Positions 20,885-33,320 of a DNA stretch of 64,000 nt are shown here, piece after piece. The stretch is from Lunularia cruciata (lineage: Eukaryota; Streptophyta; Marchantiopsida; Lunulariales; Lunulariaceae). The translations under genes and the position numbers were made by a program. The stretch covers positions 5,982,744 through 6,046,743 of the forward strand of contig OX419759.1 in the NCBI GenBank assembly GCA_948567375.1. Direction: 5' to 3'. Numbering within the stretch: position 1 is the stretch's first letter; the number at the start of each line of letters is the position of its first letter. The notes below the pieces were generated by a model. That model saw only the letters and a list, made by a program, of their open reading frames with translations. It made no database searches and was not told where the DNA came from.

Positions 20885-21720
20885 GTGACTATTTCTTCAT
20901 TTTGTGGCAATTAAAATATCCATGTTTGACAGTGCTATGCTTGTTCAAGCAAAGTGAGTAGTTTCCACAACCAATGAAGAGCAACTTTAACTTATGCAAT
21001 CCATCAACTTCAGTAATAAGCATAATCATTGAGTACATTTTATCCTTCTTTGACCCTTCTATTGGACCTTCTGCAATTATAAAATTAGGAATCATGTAGT
21101 AAAAAATTCTTGTCTCATCCATGTTGTGGATGCCAAAAAGAAAATATTATTGGATCTTGGCTTTGATGGTAGGTAGTGCAACTTCTAGCACTCAAGAACT
21201 GCTAAGCCGCTTTCACCGTGGATTTTAAACTATGGAGATTGTAGTGTTTCTAAACTTGTATAGCCATTTGTTGGTAAACTTAGCAGCATTTTCACCAAGA
21301 TCACAAGTTTTTTTTTTGAATTAGAGCATAGGTAAGTATAATAAAAATGAGCTTGAAATTATTGAATTGACCTTATCAAAGCAATGTTCAATTGTGGATA
21401 ATTACTAGTCCATGAATGCTTATTTCTAAGAATTTTTGCATTCATAGACTTGTAATTCTTGCATTTGTTGAGAATATTACTTATGGTAACCTAGCTTGGT
21501 ACCTTTTCAAGAGTAAACTCTTGTTTTGACCATATTTTTAGAGACTTGCAAGGTATTTGTATTTTCATTTTTGCACTTGAAAATGAAGACACTTTGCTCA
21601 TTTGTGAGATGATTGATAGCCATAGATATGTTTGGTTTTTTTTCAATATCATTGCTTTTAAAGCAACACAATTCACACTATGCACTTGTTGACTACAATA
21701 TGTAACTAGCTGAAACATTC
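20885..21720 (-). pseudogene. CENP-B/jerky-like DDE transposase remnant
   Basis: Read on the minus strand. At 21640-21490 a helix-turn-helix of CENP-B N-terminal type is legible (IWSKQEFTLEKVPS, then VTISNILNK after a stop). At about 21290-21220 comes the Tc5-type second helix-turn-helix (TNKWLYKFRNTTISI). At 21122-20889 is the start of the DDE_1 catalytic domain (MDETRIFYYMIPNF, then ITEVDGLHKLKLLFIG), where the D of MDET is the first catalytic Asp. The order matches pogo/Tigger-related transposases and domesticated CENP-B-like proteins. The rest of the catalytic domain is absent. Stops separate the parts, so it is a pseudogene. Confidence 0.65.
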
Positions 21721-23089
21721 ATTGAGCAAAATAAAGTATCACTCTAAAAATCCATGAAACAAAATAACTTCCATGACATAAAAGCCTCACACATATTCCT
21801 AAATCCATCTGGTCAGCCTAGTTGCTCCCTACCTCCACTTTGCATCTCAATGTGCACACTCAATGTGTGCATCAATTAACAAGTGTGCTTTCCTAAACAG
21901 GTCTTATAAGTAACATGACACAATTCTACTCTTGTATCTCCCAGATTGTTAGCAACAAATATAAATAGCCTCATCAAATATTGCAATCAAACCAGGAATT
22001 TTAAAAAGCAGTAAACACTCAGCTTTGTATTACATTCATAGACTAAAACTTCTCTCTATTGCTTACAACTTTGCTATACACCAAGTTCATGTTGAACAAC
22101 AAGAGATCTTCTTCTCATCATTAAATAATAGAATAATAGAGTTCATAATTCCCAAGAGCTAACAGTCTGGTAATTTGAAATTGGAATGTTGTATATTTCT
22201 TGACACCTCAATCCAAAGGCTTATTACTTTTCTATACACCAAATTTATGTTGAAAAGCTAGAGATCTTCTCATCACCAAATAACAAAATTCATAATTCCT
22301 AGGAATTGATACCTTTTTGCAATTTGAAATTGCAATGTTGCATGTTTCTTGACACACCCAAGCCATGAAATTCCTTGAAGCTGTAGTAAGCACTACACTT
22401 TTTGTGAAATCCTCATTTAATTCTCATACTTTTCAACAAATGAATTTTTCTATCAAATTTTTCTATCATAGTTGTCTACTATTCCTTGCAGAACAAGACA
22501 TATACCCATTAAATTCCACGGCCTTGGTGGCTACATAGATGATTGTAGGTTACTATCAATACTAGGTTATCATAAGTTTCAAAAAAGGTTTATAGTCTTC
22601 TCCCTTTGGTTATTGTAATTACTAGGTTACCATAAGGGTAGACATAGATATGACTTGGCTAATGGCTTGGCTACATAGCTCACTAAACATTATAGTCTAC
22701 TAACAACATAATGAGCCAGCTAGTTCTAGTTTGTATTAATTACGTATATCAATTATCTAAATGTATCAATTTCTTGAGGTTGGGCCCAAGAGTCACCCAA
22801 GATCTTGCCATTCTAGCAATAACTATCTTGGTTCTATTTTTGGGTGGGTATGCCTTCCATTGCTATCTTCTAACTACAACTATCACTTGGGTTCTTGACA
22901 AGAAACACTCTCTAGTATGCTCTACAAAGTGGAGGAACCATTTCTTTTTATTTTCTCTAGCAATCCCCTTCCTCCAAATTCCTATGAACAATTTGATTCT
23001 ATCTACACATGCCAAGAAGAGATAGACTGCTCTACAAGTTGTACTCAATTTAGATACTCCTTTCCACTCCACCAAGCCCTTTAACTAGA
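21721..23089. other. Unassigned sequence with an internal direct repeat
   Basis: No gene recognised. Apart from the direct repeat at 22061-22366, this stretch has only chance open frames (22711-23025 plus). Weak echoes such as CTAGGTTAYCATAAG occur twice near 22560-22640. Confidence 0.5.
22061..22366 (+). repeat. Imperfect tandem repeat, period about 158 bp
   Basis: Two copies beginning GCTTAC/TTACTTT...CTATACACCAA at 22061 and 22219. They share AGAGATCTTC, CATAATTCC, AATTTGAAATTG and TTTCTTGACAC in the same order. Divergence is substantial, with small indels. Confidence 0.75.
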
Positions 23090-24450
23090 TTAAGGAGAGC
23101 AATCTACTCTTTTGAGCTCTTGTCTACTTCTTTGAACTCTCTCTAGCCACTCAATTTTCCTTTGCCATTCTCTTGATTTCTCTCAATATTAACTTGAAGC
23201 TCTTGTGAAGATTTTCTTCTCAACTTTGATTTATCAAGAAATCCCAATGGGGAGCAAAGTTTGCAATTATTACTTTGCTTCACCTATCTTGCTTCAAAGG
23301 AAATCACTAAGTATGTAAGAAGCACTTCCTCCCTAAAAAGCTATCTAGTCCTTTGAACTCTCTCCAACCACTCAATTTCACTTCTTCATTATCTCATTAC
23401 TCTCAAATTAACCTAGAGCTTGTCCAAATAGTTTCTTCTCAACTTTGATCACTCAAGAAATCTCAATAGAGAGCAAAGTTCATTATTATCACTTTGCTTT
23501 AATTGTCTTGCTTTGAAGGAAACAACTAATCCTACAACAAACACTTCCTTCCTAAAATATTCCTACTCCTCCCAACTCCCACCAACCACTTAATTTCCTC
23601 TCCCCACTCTTGATTCTTGTCAAAATTAACTTGGAGCTCTTGCAAACAGTTTTTTCTCACCTTTGATTACTCAAGAGCAATGGGGAGCAAAGTTGGTGAT
23701 TATTACTTTGCTTCATCTATCTTTCTTTGGAGGAAATTACTAATCATGCATTAAGCACTTCCCAAAAACCTATCTACTCCTTCCAACCCCCTCCAACCGC
23801 TCAATTTCACTTCCCTACTCTCTTGATTCTTGTCAAAATTAACTTGGAGCTCTTGCAAACAGTTTTTCTCAACTTTGAATACTTGAGAAATCCCAATGGG
23901 GAGCAAAGTTGGTGATCATGACTTTTCTTTACATGTCTTGCTTTGAAGGAAATACTAATGCACAAAGCATAAAGCACTTCCTTCTAAAATACCTATCTAT
24001 TCCTTCCACCTCCCTCCAACAACTCAATTTCCCTTCCACACTCTCTTGATTCCTCTCAAAATTAACTTGGAGTGCTTGCAAATAGTTTCTTCTCACCTTT
24101 AATTACTTGAGAAATCCCAATGGCAAGCAAAGTTGGTGAATATCACTTTGCTTCACTTAACCTACTTAGAAAGATTACTTATCATATGAGAAGCATTTCT
24201 TTTGTGACACTTGGTTGTGTTTACTCTTTTGGACTCTCTCTTGCCACTCAATTTTCCTTCCACACTATCTCACTCCTCTTGAAATTAACCTATAGCTCTT
24301 AGTTTCTTCTTAGTTTTGGTTACTCAAGTGATCCCAATGGAGAGAAAAGACCTATCTACTCCTCTCAACTCTCTTTAGCCGCTCAATTTCCCTTCCTCAT
24401 TCTCTCTATTCTCATCAAAATTAGCTTAGGTTCTCCTACAAATTACTTCT
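23090..24450 (+). repeat. Tandem array of about 220-bp units, left block (G)
   Basis: The landmark CACTCAATTT(T)CC recurs at about 23150, 23372, 23590, 23799, 24021, 24246 and 24384, giving intervals of 221, 218, 209, 222, 225 and 137. Each unit carries AAATTAACTTGGAGCTCTTG, CAATGGGGAGCAAAGTT and CTTTGAAGGAAATTACTAAT segments. No open frame is conserved between units. The same units recur at 38946-39720. Confidence 0.85.
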
Positions 24451-24850
24451 TTTGAAAAATAGGAAGTAGAATCCTCTCAATTATATGAATCAAGTACTTC
24501 CTCTAATTTAGGAAGAAATAATTGCTAGTTCAAGCATTGGTGGAGTTGAGGAGCGTACCACCTCTAATGGTTCCTTGAAGCTTGACCACTTTTTTTACAT
24601 GATTTTTCATACTCGATAGTTGGCTCTTTTGAGAGAAAAATGTCTACTTACTTACTAGTAGATTTGGTTTGTATTCCCATGTCACCCTTGGGGTCTAGTG
24701 TATTGTGCATGTGTGGGTAGAGTACAACATACCAACCTCAATTCATATGGTCAACCTCCAAAGCATGGGATCTAATGCAAGCATTGATTGGGCATTTGGT
24801 GGATGTTTGAAAGCTGGCTAGTTCTGGTTCCCTTTTGAGAGAGACCATTA
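24451..24850 (+). repeat. Unique flank of array G, left copy
   Basis: Collinear with 39715-40108: GAAGTACTTCC..., TGGTGGAGTTGAGGA, AGTTGGCTCTTTT, GCATGTGTGGG, AACCTCCAAAGCATGGGATCT and TTTGGTGG appear in the same order and orientation. The homology fades just after GGTTCCCTTTT. The array and this flank form one block that could be an LTR of element H. Confidence 0.7.
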
Positions 24851-24959
24851 CTTTAGACAATCGATGCAAGTCCAACATTGTAATTGATCTCCTTAAGGAT
24901 AGCTTTTGCTTAAGGGATAAAAGGGAAGGCACATCAAGAGAAAAATAGTAACAAGGTGA

Positions 24960-26177
24960 GAGTGAAGGGATTTATGGATTGAAAATCCAAAAAATATTGA
25001 TTGCTTTTGCTCTTTGTTGTTTCCTAAATTAGGCTTGCAACACAACCTCATTCAAACTATAATTGCCCTTGCAAACACCCTCTACCTCTACTTCTTTGTG
25101 GTAGTATCATTTAACCTACAATCCATTAGTTATGGTGTTCAATATAGTGCCTTGTAGATCCTTTATTTGGAGCAATCCACTGAAGAACACTTTAGGAGTG
25201 TGACAAGGTCCAATGCTAGATGGAGTTTTCATGGGAATTCTCTCTATGCTTCTCATACATAATAACTAAATCTCCTATGGTAATATCTTGGTTCACTATG
25301 ATCTTTTGGTCATAGCATTCCTTGCATGGGTTTTGGATGCACTTGCTCCATTGCAAGGCTTCTTCTTTGGCTTCTCCAAGGTTTTTATGTCTAATTTGGT
25401 TTACATCTAACTCATTATTCTTTATGTAGTCTTGCATTATCACTTAGTAGGTTGCAATATTCATCTCTACTTCATGTTGGGAAGTATGAGCATAAGCCAA
25501 AAAGAAAGGATTGTATCCAATTGTTACCTTATAAGTGGTATTGAGGGCACAGAAAAAAAAAAAGCTTGATCTTCAAGTCAATCTTGTAGGCAGAGACAAT
25601 GTTTTTGAGTATTTTGTCCATTGTACCATTTGATCTTTTTATCAAGCCATTGGCTTTAAGATTATAAGGAGTGGTCTTCTTATGGCACACAACAAGGTTT
25701 GTATGAGTGATACCATTAGGTTATTCAAGAAATGAAAACCTCTATCATTGACTAGCTCCAATGGATATTTGAACCAAGTCATGCTCTACTTCATGTGAAG
25801 AGCTTTGTAGTTATATGAGAATCATTTCTTATGGTAGCTCTTGCTTTGATCCATTTAGTTGCATAGTTTGTAGCTAGTATGATATACAAATTTCTCCTTC
25901 CCTTATTGATGGGTTGATTAGGTCCAAGGAAGTCTATTCTCCACTTGGAAAACAATGCATATGCCATAGTTGGCATGAGTGACCAATGAAGGAGAACAAG
26001 GAGGCTCTAGTACATTGACATTGATTGCAATTCTTGACATATTACTTCACATCTTTGCTTAAGCTCAACCACCAATACCATGTAGATTGGATCTTGGCTA
26101 TGGTGATCAAGGCAAAATACTTTCCTCCCAAGTCTTATGTGTGTAGAGCATCTAATATTGCTTTCCTATCACTCTTC
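24960..26177 (-). pseudogene. Integrase remnant of gypsy element H
   Basis: Read on the minus strand. A zinc-binding segment (VKNCNQCQ, about 26045-26010) is followed by the core start FSKWRIDFLGP and IILATNYATKWIKARAT (open 25976-25791). The C-terminal part, open at 25443-25216, has QDITIGDLVIMYEKHRE followed by HW-type segments. This resembles the non-chromodomain integrases of I and E1 rather than the chromoviruses. F cuts the domain at 26178, and the upstream RT half is missing. Confidence 0.75.
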
Positions 26178-26610
26178 TTTAAAAGAACAAGGAGAGAAAT
26201 AAGGGAATGGAACATGAGAATGGAAAGTCACATTTCAACTTTGAAGTGAGTGAAACTCCAAAATGCTTGTCATAAGCTTAGGCTTTGGTATATATAGCAA
26301 AGCAACATAGAGCTCTTGAGAAGCTTCCAAGGATGCTTCCTTCTCAAAGCTGCCTTCATGGAGTGCAAGCTAAGTTACCCAAGAAGCTATCAAGAAAGCT
26401 TCCTTCTAGAAGCCGACTGCTTGGTGTACATGCTAAGCTAGCTATTAACTTCATGTGGAAGTTACCCAATCCTTGGAAAGTAACCTATAAGCTCCCACTA
26501 AGAAGTTCCAAAGTGCTTCTAGAACATTCTTAGAATTCCTAACTATATTTGGCTTATTTTATTAACTTATTAGCCTCTACTAACTCATCTACTAACTCCA
26601 TATTATTACA
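26178..26610 (-). repeat. 3' LTR of F
   Basis: The minus strand begins TGTAATAATATGGAGTTAGTAG at 26610 and ends ...CTTGTTCTTTTA near 26178, like the B LTR. GAAGCTTC-type palindromes are present (26320-26440). A purine-rich GGTGAGAATA precedes it in the sense direction. Its left neighbour is H integrase sequence. Confidence 0.8.
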
Positions 26611-28203
26611 TATTCTCACCTCCACTAGTTAGTGATGTCCTTTTTACCATAGAAACTTTGAACTATGGATGGCTATTTGTGCATTATGGAGATAAGAAAG
26701 GAGATCCTATGTAGCATCATGAAGAGGATACACTTTCTAAAGGACCTTATATTCCTTATGTGGTTGGTGGCCATGTTGGATGTCATAACATGGAAGTATA
26801 TAATAAAATTTGTATTCCTCATAATTTTTGATAAGGATAGGAGGAAGAAAGGTTTAGAAAAATAATGGAAAAGGAAGATGGATTAGAAAAGAAAGCTTTT
26901 AACTTTGAAACATGAAAGACAAGATGAATCTGCATATGACTAGACAAGGCAAGTTGTTACGCAACTACAAAAATGATTCAAGTAAACACCAAATAGACCT
27001 ATCCAATGAGGAGAAAGTTTAAAAAATTAGGCATCAAGCAAGAGAGGAAGGTTACTAGAAGAAATCATGACTTTATCACCTAGTTGAAAGGTGAGATCAC
27101 AATGATGTTGATCAACATATTGCTTTTGCCAATTTTGAACAATGAGAAGATGAGACTTGGCTTGGTGTAAGGATTTAGATAACATGGATAAGAATGTAGA
27201 AGTATGAGGATATGAGATGAGGAAAGCAAGAAATGAATCTAGAAAAAGTGGATCTTGCCCAAATCAAGGAAGAAGAAAGACTACTTGGTGCTTCCTAGTT
27301 GGGATTATAGTAGGCAAACCTGGCAATTGCAAGACAAGTGTCTCAATTGGTATGGTGAATGTTGACAAAGACACAAACTATGATCTTCCAAGGTGCAATT
27401 TTTTTGTTTGGTTTGCACATTATTTTAAGGATGATAGGCCATAGACAAAGCAAGCTTAGTGCTAAGTAGCTTGAAGTGTGCTTGCTAAAATTTACCAACA
27501 AATAAAGTATCATGGTTAGAGATGAGAATCTTTGGCATCCTATGATGTAAATCTTGGCTAGCATTGGACTATGCTATCTACAATAGATGCCAAGTGAATC
27601 TACTTATTAAGTTTATCAACAAACACCACAATGGCAGTATGACCTTGATCCATTTTGGGCAAGGATTTGATGAGGTTGAGACTAACATGTTTCGATGAGG
27701 ATATTGGAATGGGAAGTGGTTGAAGTATTCCACTTGGTTTTGGGTTGGTGATCTTGTCGCATAGGCAAATCTCATAAGATCAAACAAACTCTCAAACTTC
27801 TTATGCCTTGTTTGGCCACCACCATTGATATTGGAGGGTACAAGGTTTTATCCACACCCAAGTGACCAACAATTAGTAAGTCATTGGCTTCTTGAAGCCA
27901 CACAAGTTGGATGTCTACCATAGTTGGAATATAGATCTGGTCTTCACAAAATAGAAAGCCATCCTTGAAGGAAAAATTATTGTACTCTTTATCATGTGCG
28001 CAAGACAACTTTGAACTAGCTGAAAGAAGGGGTCTTGTTGTAAAGCAATCTTGAACTCTATATGTACCTTTAAATTGGTTGACATTATATTGATTGCTTT
28101 TATAATGGGGGATTCAAGAAGAATCTTGAAATTAAGATATCATGATAAGGCATCATGAATGACATGGAACCTACCTAATTTGAACTCAAGTTTGATGTTG
28201 AAC
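26611..28203 (-). pseudogene. Integrase and C-terminal region of F
   Basis: Minus-strand open segments show the order of B. At 28008-27772 is the pre-integrase and HHCC start (LQEANDLLIVGHLGVDKTL). At 27787-27578 are zinc/core fragments. At 27564-27343 is the core with RFSSLTMIL in place of ILISDRDP and a badly changed third motif. Sequence to about 26640 corresponds to the GPF/Y and chromodomain part but is frame-broken. No catalytic triad can be read intact. Confidence 0.75.
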
Positions 28204-28889
28204 TATGAGCCACCCTATCCCTCCCTCAATTAGTATGAACATCCAATGGCTATTATGGTAATGCACCATGGACTAAGAAGGAAAAGAACCCAACTCCAAC
28301 ATACTCTTCCAAGGCACACTCCAAAACTCAAACCATTTCTCATTAAAGAACTCAATGAGAGAGATAATTACAAATGAAAGGATGATGAGTATCTCCTCAT
28401 CCCTAGTTTATATACTTGTAAAATAGTTATGTACCAAAGTTATTGATTATTAGAGTAACTCAAGTTACTAAACTAAAATTCAATTAATGCCAAGAGTTTA
28501 AAATAATATCCATACTCATGGAAATATTCTCCTAAGCATATGGTTTTATCTTAATCTAACCACTAAGTCAAGGATTCCTTCACATGGACTGTCCTTGGAT
28601 TATAGAAGAAAGCAAAAAGGTTTATGGGTCCAAGAGTTCTCAACTCTTTCCTCAAAGCCAAACACCTAAGAATAATACCAAGTCAATACACTAGAATCCA
28701 AAATAGTGATGCTCATCTTTTCCACTTTCTTTAAAGTAAGATTCCTTCTATCTTAGCTATGAATAAATTTAGTAAAAATCATGATTAATGTAAAACCATC
28801 CTTTATCTCCATATAAATAATATCTATCAAGTACTTGTGACACAAAACTAAATATAAAAATATAAATAAATGCATAAATGGATGTTATA
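28204..28889 (-). repeat. 3' LTR of E1
   Basis: 686 bp. On the plus strand it starts TATGAGCCACCC and ends GATGTTATA. It aligns with 29318-30006 and 35966-36630 throughout, including CTCANNAGAGAACTCAATGAGAGAG-type and TATACTTGTRAAATAG segments. The sense strand begins TATAACATCC where the other copies have TGTAACACC. Confidence 0.88.
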
Positions 28890-29317
28890 TTTACCCTCGG
28901 ACTAAGATCTCACTTTGTCCTTAGAGTGAAGGTCTCTCTACCTTCTATGATACATCTTCAACTTATCATGGTTGATCTTATCAAAGTGTCTTCCTCCCAA
29001 CTCCTTGAGATCATAAGTGTAACTGTCACACACCTTCTTCACTAGGAAAGGTCCAAACTACTTAGGCAAAAACTTCTTTTGCACTCTCTTGAATTGAATG
29101 GAATCACCCAATCACCTTCTTTGAAGGGCTCCACCTTCTTCTTACCTTGCCTCTTGTCATACCTCTCATTTTGTTTCCTTTGGTCTTGCTCCACTCAAAC
29201 CATAACAACAATTCTTACCTCCTCCAATTCCATGAGTTAATCCTTCATTGACTTCTCTACATCTCCTCCTTGTGCTTTCTTCAATCTCCTATGAATGCTT
29301 TGGAAGGTCAAAAGATC
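28890..29317 (-). pseudogene. Integrase C-terminus of E1
   Basis: The minus strand reads LLTFQSIHRRLKKAQGGDVEK, then the RYDKRQGKKKVEPFKEGDWV segment (GPF/Y-like start), and ends in LKELGGRHFDKINHDKLKMY. It continues the reading that stops at 30007 on the other side of the solo LTR. A few stops are present. Confidence 0.75.
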
Positions 29318-30006
29318 TGTGAGCCAGCCTATCTCTCACTTAGGATGAACCTCTGATGGATATTATAGTAGCGCACTATGGACTTAGACGGCAAAGAACA
29401 CCAACTCCATCATACTCCTCCAAGGCTAACACTCTAAGACTCAAGACATTGCTCACTAGAGAAATCAATGAGAGAGATAGTTGCAAGTGAAAGGATGATG
29501 AGTACCTCCCCACCCATAGTTTATATACTTGTGAAATAGTTATGCACCAAAGTTACTTATTATTTGAGTAACTCAAGTTACTAGGCTAAAAGTCAAGTAA
29601 AGTCAAAAAGTATAAAAAAATATCCATCCACATGGGCATATTTCACTAAACATGTGATCTTATATTGACCCAACTATTAAGTCAAGGATTCTTTCACATG
29701 GGCTATCCTTGTACTATAAAAGAATCCAAAACAAAAAGGCTTGCGGGCCCAAGAGTTCTCAACTTTTCCTCAAAGCCAAACACCTAGGAATAATACCAAG
29801 TCAACACACTAGAATCCAAAATAGTGATGCTCATCTTTTCTCCTTCCTCTAGAGTAAGGTCCGCACTATCATAGCTATGATTAACTTTAGCTAATAATGA
29901 TTAATTTAGAACCATCCTTTATCTCTATATAAATAATATCTCTCAGGTATTTGTAATACTAAGCTAAATATTATAATACCACAAACATGCACAAATGGGT
30001 GTTACA
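29318..30006 (-). repeat. Solo LTR of family E inside E1 integrase
   Basis: 689 bp, plus-strand TGTGAGCC...GTGTTACA, flanked by GATC at 29314-29317 and 30007-30010. Removing it and one GATC joins the integrase reading STLTIHFD to LLTFQSIHRR in frame. It is therefore a later insertion of the same family, reduced to a solo LTR. Confidence 0.88.
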
Positions 30007-30720
30007 GATCAAAGTGAATAGTTAAGGTAGACTTAATATCATATATCAAATGAAATGGAGAACACCTTGTGGAAGTCTTCATTGTTGTCCTATACTCCCA
30101 CAAAATTGCATGAATCCTCTTACCCCAATGATATTTAGCCCTTTCCATTTTTGCATCTTTGTGTAACATCATGCAAAAGGTCTGATTGGTTCTCTATGCA
30201 AAGTCATTAGAGTTTGGCTTATAGGAAGTAGCTACTCTATTTGTGATAAAGAAATGTCATAACATAGCTATAGTGATACTTCCTATAAACTTTCCTCCTC
30301 TATTAGAAACCAACTCGAAAGGGTACTCAAACCTAGTGATAATCCATTCATAAAGAAATCTACTTACTTCATCTTCATTCTTGTCCGTCAATGGTATAGC
30401 CTCAACCCACTTGGTAAGGTAATCAGTAACTACCGCAATGTACCAATTTTTCCTTGGGGTTCTATTGAGAGGACCTACAAAGTCAATTCCTCACTTCTCA
30501 AAAGGTCTTAGCAAAAGAATTGATCTAAGAGATGACATGGAAGTAGAATTTCTAGCAAAAGCTTTACAAGAATTACAAGTTTTTAAATAATCAAGACAAT
30601 TTTTGAAAATTCCCCTCCAATGGTAACTTGCATCTAGAATCTTGAATGTAGTCACCTTTCTTGCAAAGTGTCTCACATACAATAAACCTTAATGAAACTT
30701 GTTTGTGAGTAAGATAGACT
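30007..30720 (-). pseudogene. Integrase core of E1
   Basis: Zinc-binding end (CNSCKAF, open 30682-30491), then PFEK and GIDFVGPLNRTPRKNWYIA with the first catalytic Asp. A VSNRGGKF segment follows, where the usual SDRG has Asn for the second catalytic Asp. The third motif is altered, and HKDAKMERAKYHWGKRIHAI and LWEYRTTMKTSTRCSPFHL close the core. Two catalytic positions are lost. Confidence 0.8.
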
Positions 30721-32165
30721 CCTCCTTACCCACTACTTCTTAAAGTAGACCATCTATTTGATGGAAAAGAATATCCTTCACCATTGTGTAAGGTCTAGAT
30801 CTTGCTACAAGGGTCTTTCTCTCCCTAGCATGCATACCTTCTGGATAGTTACTTCTTATAACAGAGTCCACAATTTCCTTGTACTTTGTTGGCACCTCTT
30901 GAGTGATTGAGATTATCATGAGCTCCTTATCTGGGAAGGAATCTTCCACTGGTTCAATACCATCATGATCTTAGGCCCTAAATAACAAATCAACATGTTT
31001 ATATTTCTTCTTTTGCCTATCATCAATGGTGTAGTCACACTCGGACAAGAGTATCATCTACTTTGCTAGCCTCCCTTCCACATTAGGCTTGTTGAAGATG
31101 TACTTCAAAGCCTTGTGATCCATGACTAATGGTGGCTTTCCCTCCAATCAAGTAGTGTCTAAACTTCTTGAGACCAAAAATCACTACCAACCCTTCTCTC
31201 TCCGTGATTGAGTAGTTCTTTTTTGCTGAAACAATCTATTTACTAGTATAAGCTATTGGATGATCATGCTCATCTTGGTCTAATTGATTAAGATTGCATC
31301 TTAAAGCTACATTAAAAGCATTAGTGTAGAGGATGAAAAGCTTAATCCAATCAGGTTTACCAAGAATTGGAGCCATAACAAGGGATTGCTTGAGCTCCTC
31401 AAAAGCTTTGAGAGCTTCTTTGTCCTCCAAAATCACCATATATTCTACACTCTTTTCATATCAATGATCAGTGCATAAGCCTTGTTGGAAAATGAGAAGA
31501 TGAACCTCCTATCGTACCCAAACATCCCCAAGAATTGGTGTAACTTTTTCAAAATTTAAGGGAATGGAAGGTCTAAGATCTTCCTTGCCTTTCTAGGATC
31601 AATTGCTATTCCATCCTTGAAAATCATGTGCCCCAAAAGTTGACCTTCTTCACAACCAAAAATTCACTTCTCTAGGTTGAGTAATGCATTTTCATCCAAG
31701 CATTGCAAGATCTTGATCAAGTGCTCTTCCTTGCTCCCATGGACACAAAATTCATCAATGAAGTCTCTCACAAATTGCTTAATGAAAGGTTCAAACAATT
31801 TGTTCATAGACCACTGGAATGTGGTTGGAGAATTGCAAAGCAAAAAATGAATGAAATTGGAAAATAATTCCCCCAAGGTGTGGTGAATGTGGTGAGTTTT
31901 TAATGCTCTTGTGCAATCTTGATTTGGTTATACCCACTATAACTATCTCCAAAATAACTTGCAACTTCCTCCAAGATCTCATAACTTGCAACTTCCTCCA
32001 AGATCTCATCAATGAATGGCAAAAGGTAATAGTCTTTCTTAGGAATAGTGTTGAGCTTCTTGTAATCATCACATAACCAAAGCTTGCCATTTCTTTTTCT
32101 TCAATATCACAATTGGAGACACCTATTCTGAATTCTCTACCTCAAAAATAAATCCAACCTCCTTG
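30721..32165 (-). pseudogene. RT and RNase H of E1
   Basis: Minus strand. The RT palm, open at 31876-31664, has LLCNSPTTFQWSMNKLFEPF and FIDEFCVHGSKEEHL. The catalytic FIDD reads FIDE. The connection and RNase H start, open at 31439-31236, has ALKAFEELKQSLVMAPILGKPDW and an Asn in the place of the first RNase H Asp (YTNAFNVALR). The RNase H end and the spacer to integrase follow (30949-30740 open). A 36-bp tandem duplication of ACTTGCAACTTCCTCCAAGATCTCAT is visible at 31953-32008. Confidence 0.8.
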
Positions 32166-32659
32166 AGCTTATCAATCTCCTCCACAACCAAAGCTATTGG
32201 TGGGCTATTGGTGGTGATCCAACATTGCCTTTGGCAGACTAGTCTTGCAAGTGATTCCACTTCTATCTTGTGCTCCTCTAAGGTTACTTCCTTTAGATCC
32301 TTGAAATTGAAAGCAAATACATGGATTAATTTTAGAAAATTTCCTCAGATCTCCTTCTCCTCTTTGGTAATATTTGGACCATACTTGAGGGTAAATAACC
32401 TCCTTTCTATCCACTCAAGTGTCAACGCTAGACCTTTGGCTTGGGTTATTTGGGTATTTCAAAACCTTTGGCTTAGGTGCAAATCCATAGCACACAAGGG
32501 ATACACATTTGAATCAGATTTAGGTTCATCTTGTTCCATGGAAGTCTCTTACTCCATGTTTTTATCAACACTTGAAGCTCCTTCTTTTGAATTGATTCCT
32601 AATAATCAAAAGATGGTGTATCTAAATATGAAGTGTTTGTGGTATCAGTCATAAGAATT

Positions 32660-33320
32660 TAAACTTGATGGTTTGAGTGCCCAATTCTCAAGTCCTCTTT
32701 GATCCATCAGTCAATTGTGCTACTCTCAACCATGGCCTCCCAAAAAGCAAATCATACCTTGAATCCTTCAAGACTTGAAAAGTCATGAGATTTTGAACTC
32801 TCATAATTGAAACTATCACTTTATCCATCACCCCTATTGGTCAAATTTGTTGCTTGTTTTCCATGCTCACCACAAATGTTGAAGGTATAGAGGGTATCAT
32901 ACCCAACTTCTTCATCAACCTCTTTGACATGACATTCACTACAGATCCTCTGTCAACAAATGCATCCTTGATGTTATGACCATTCACTCTCATATCAATC
33001 TTGGAGGCATATTCACAAGTTTCCCATGATGTTGGTTTGGCATCCACCACCCCCATTGATATTAGAGCTTTATCTTTTGCTTTTTTCTTCCTCTTGCTCC
33101 TTATAGAGCTCAACCACCTCTAAGCTCCTTTCTCAAGGTAGGATTCAAAGTGATTAATTGGCCCACTATGATGTTAGCCTTGTGGCTACCAAAATATTCC
33201 AACACATTGTAGTTCCATTGTTGCTTTGAGATCAAGAAGTCTTCCACCCCCAACTTCTTCCTTGGAGTCTTTGTTGTTGATGATGTTGAGGTGCTAGTGC
33301 AAGTGTTCATAATAGACATA
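32660..33320 (-). pseudogene. Protease of E1
   Basis: Minus-strand open segments at 33319-33110 and 33113-32841. The first holds the gag-protease linker (NVLEYFGSHKANIIVGQLI). The second has the protease strand IKDAFVDRGSVVNVMSKRLM, where the expected D-G/S-G-S reads D-R-G-S, then MENKQQI. The linker resembles the one in element I (YDIVADLTLAQASITFKQL), placing E and I in the same broad non-chromodomain group. Confidence 0.75.

Noticed and set aside
22711-23025. 104-codon open frame with hydrophobic segments
   Set aside because: Hydrophobicity alone, with no start context or homologue. It overlaps the edge of the tandem array and is probably chance.
28204-30006. A short element with two LTRs 0.4 kb apart
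   Set aside because: The middle LTR has its own GATC duplication, and the sequence between the LTRs is integrase of E1, so these are the 3' LTR of E1 and a separate solo LTR.
32163-32654. 163-codon plus-strand open frame
   Set aside because: It is antisense to the protease-RT region of E1, whose minus-strand reading is collinear with neighbouring domains. The plus frame has no domain.
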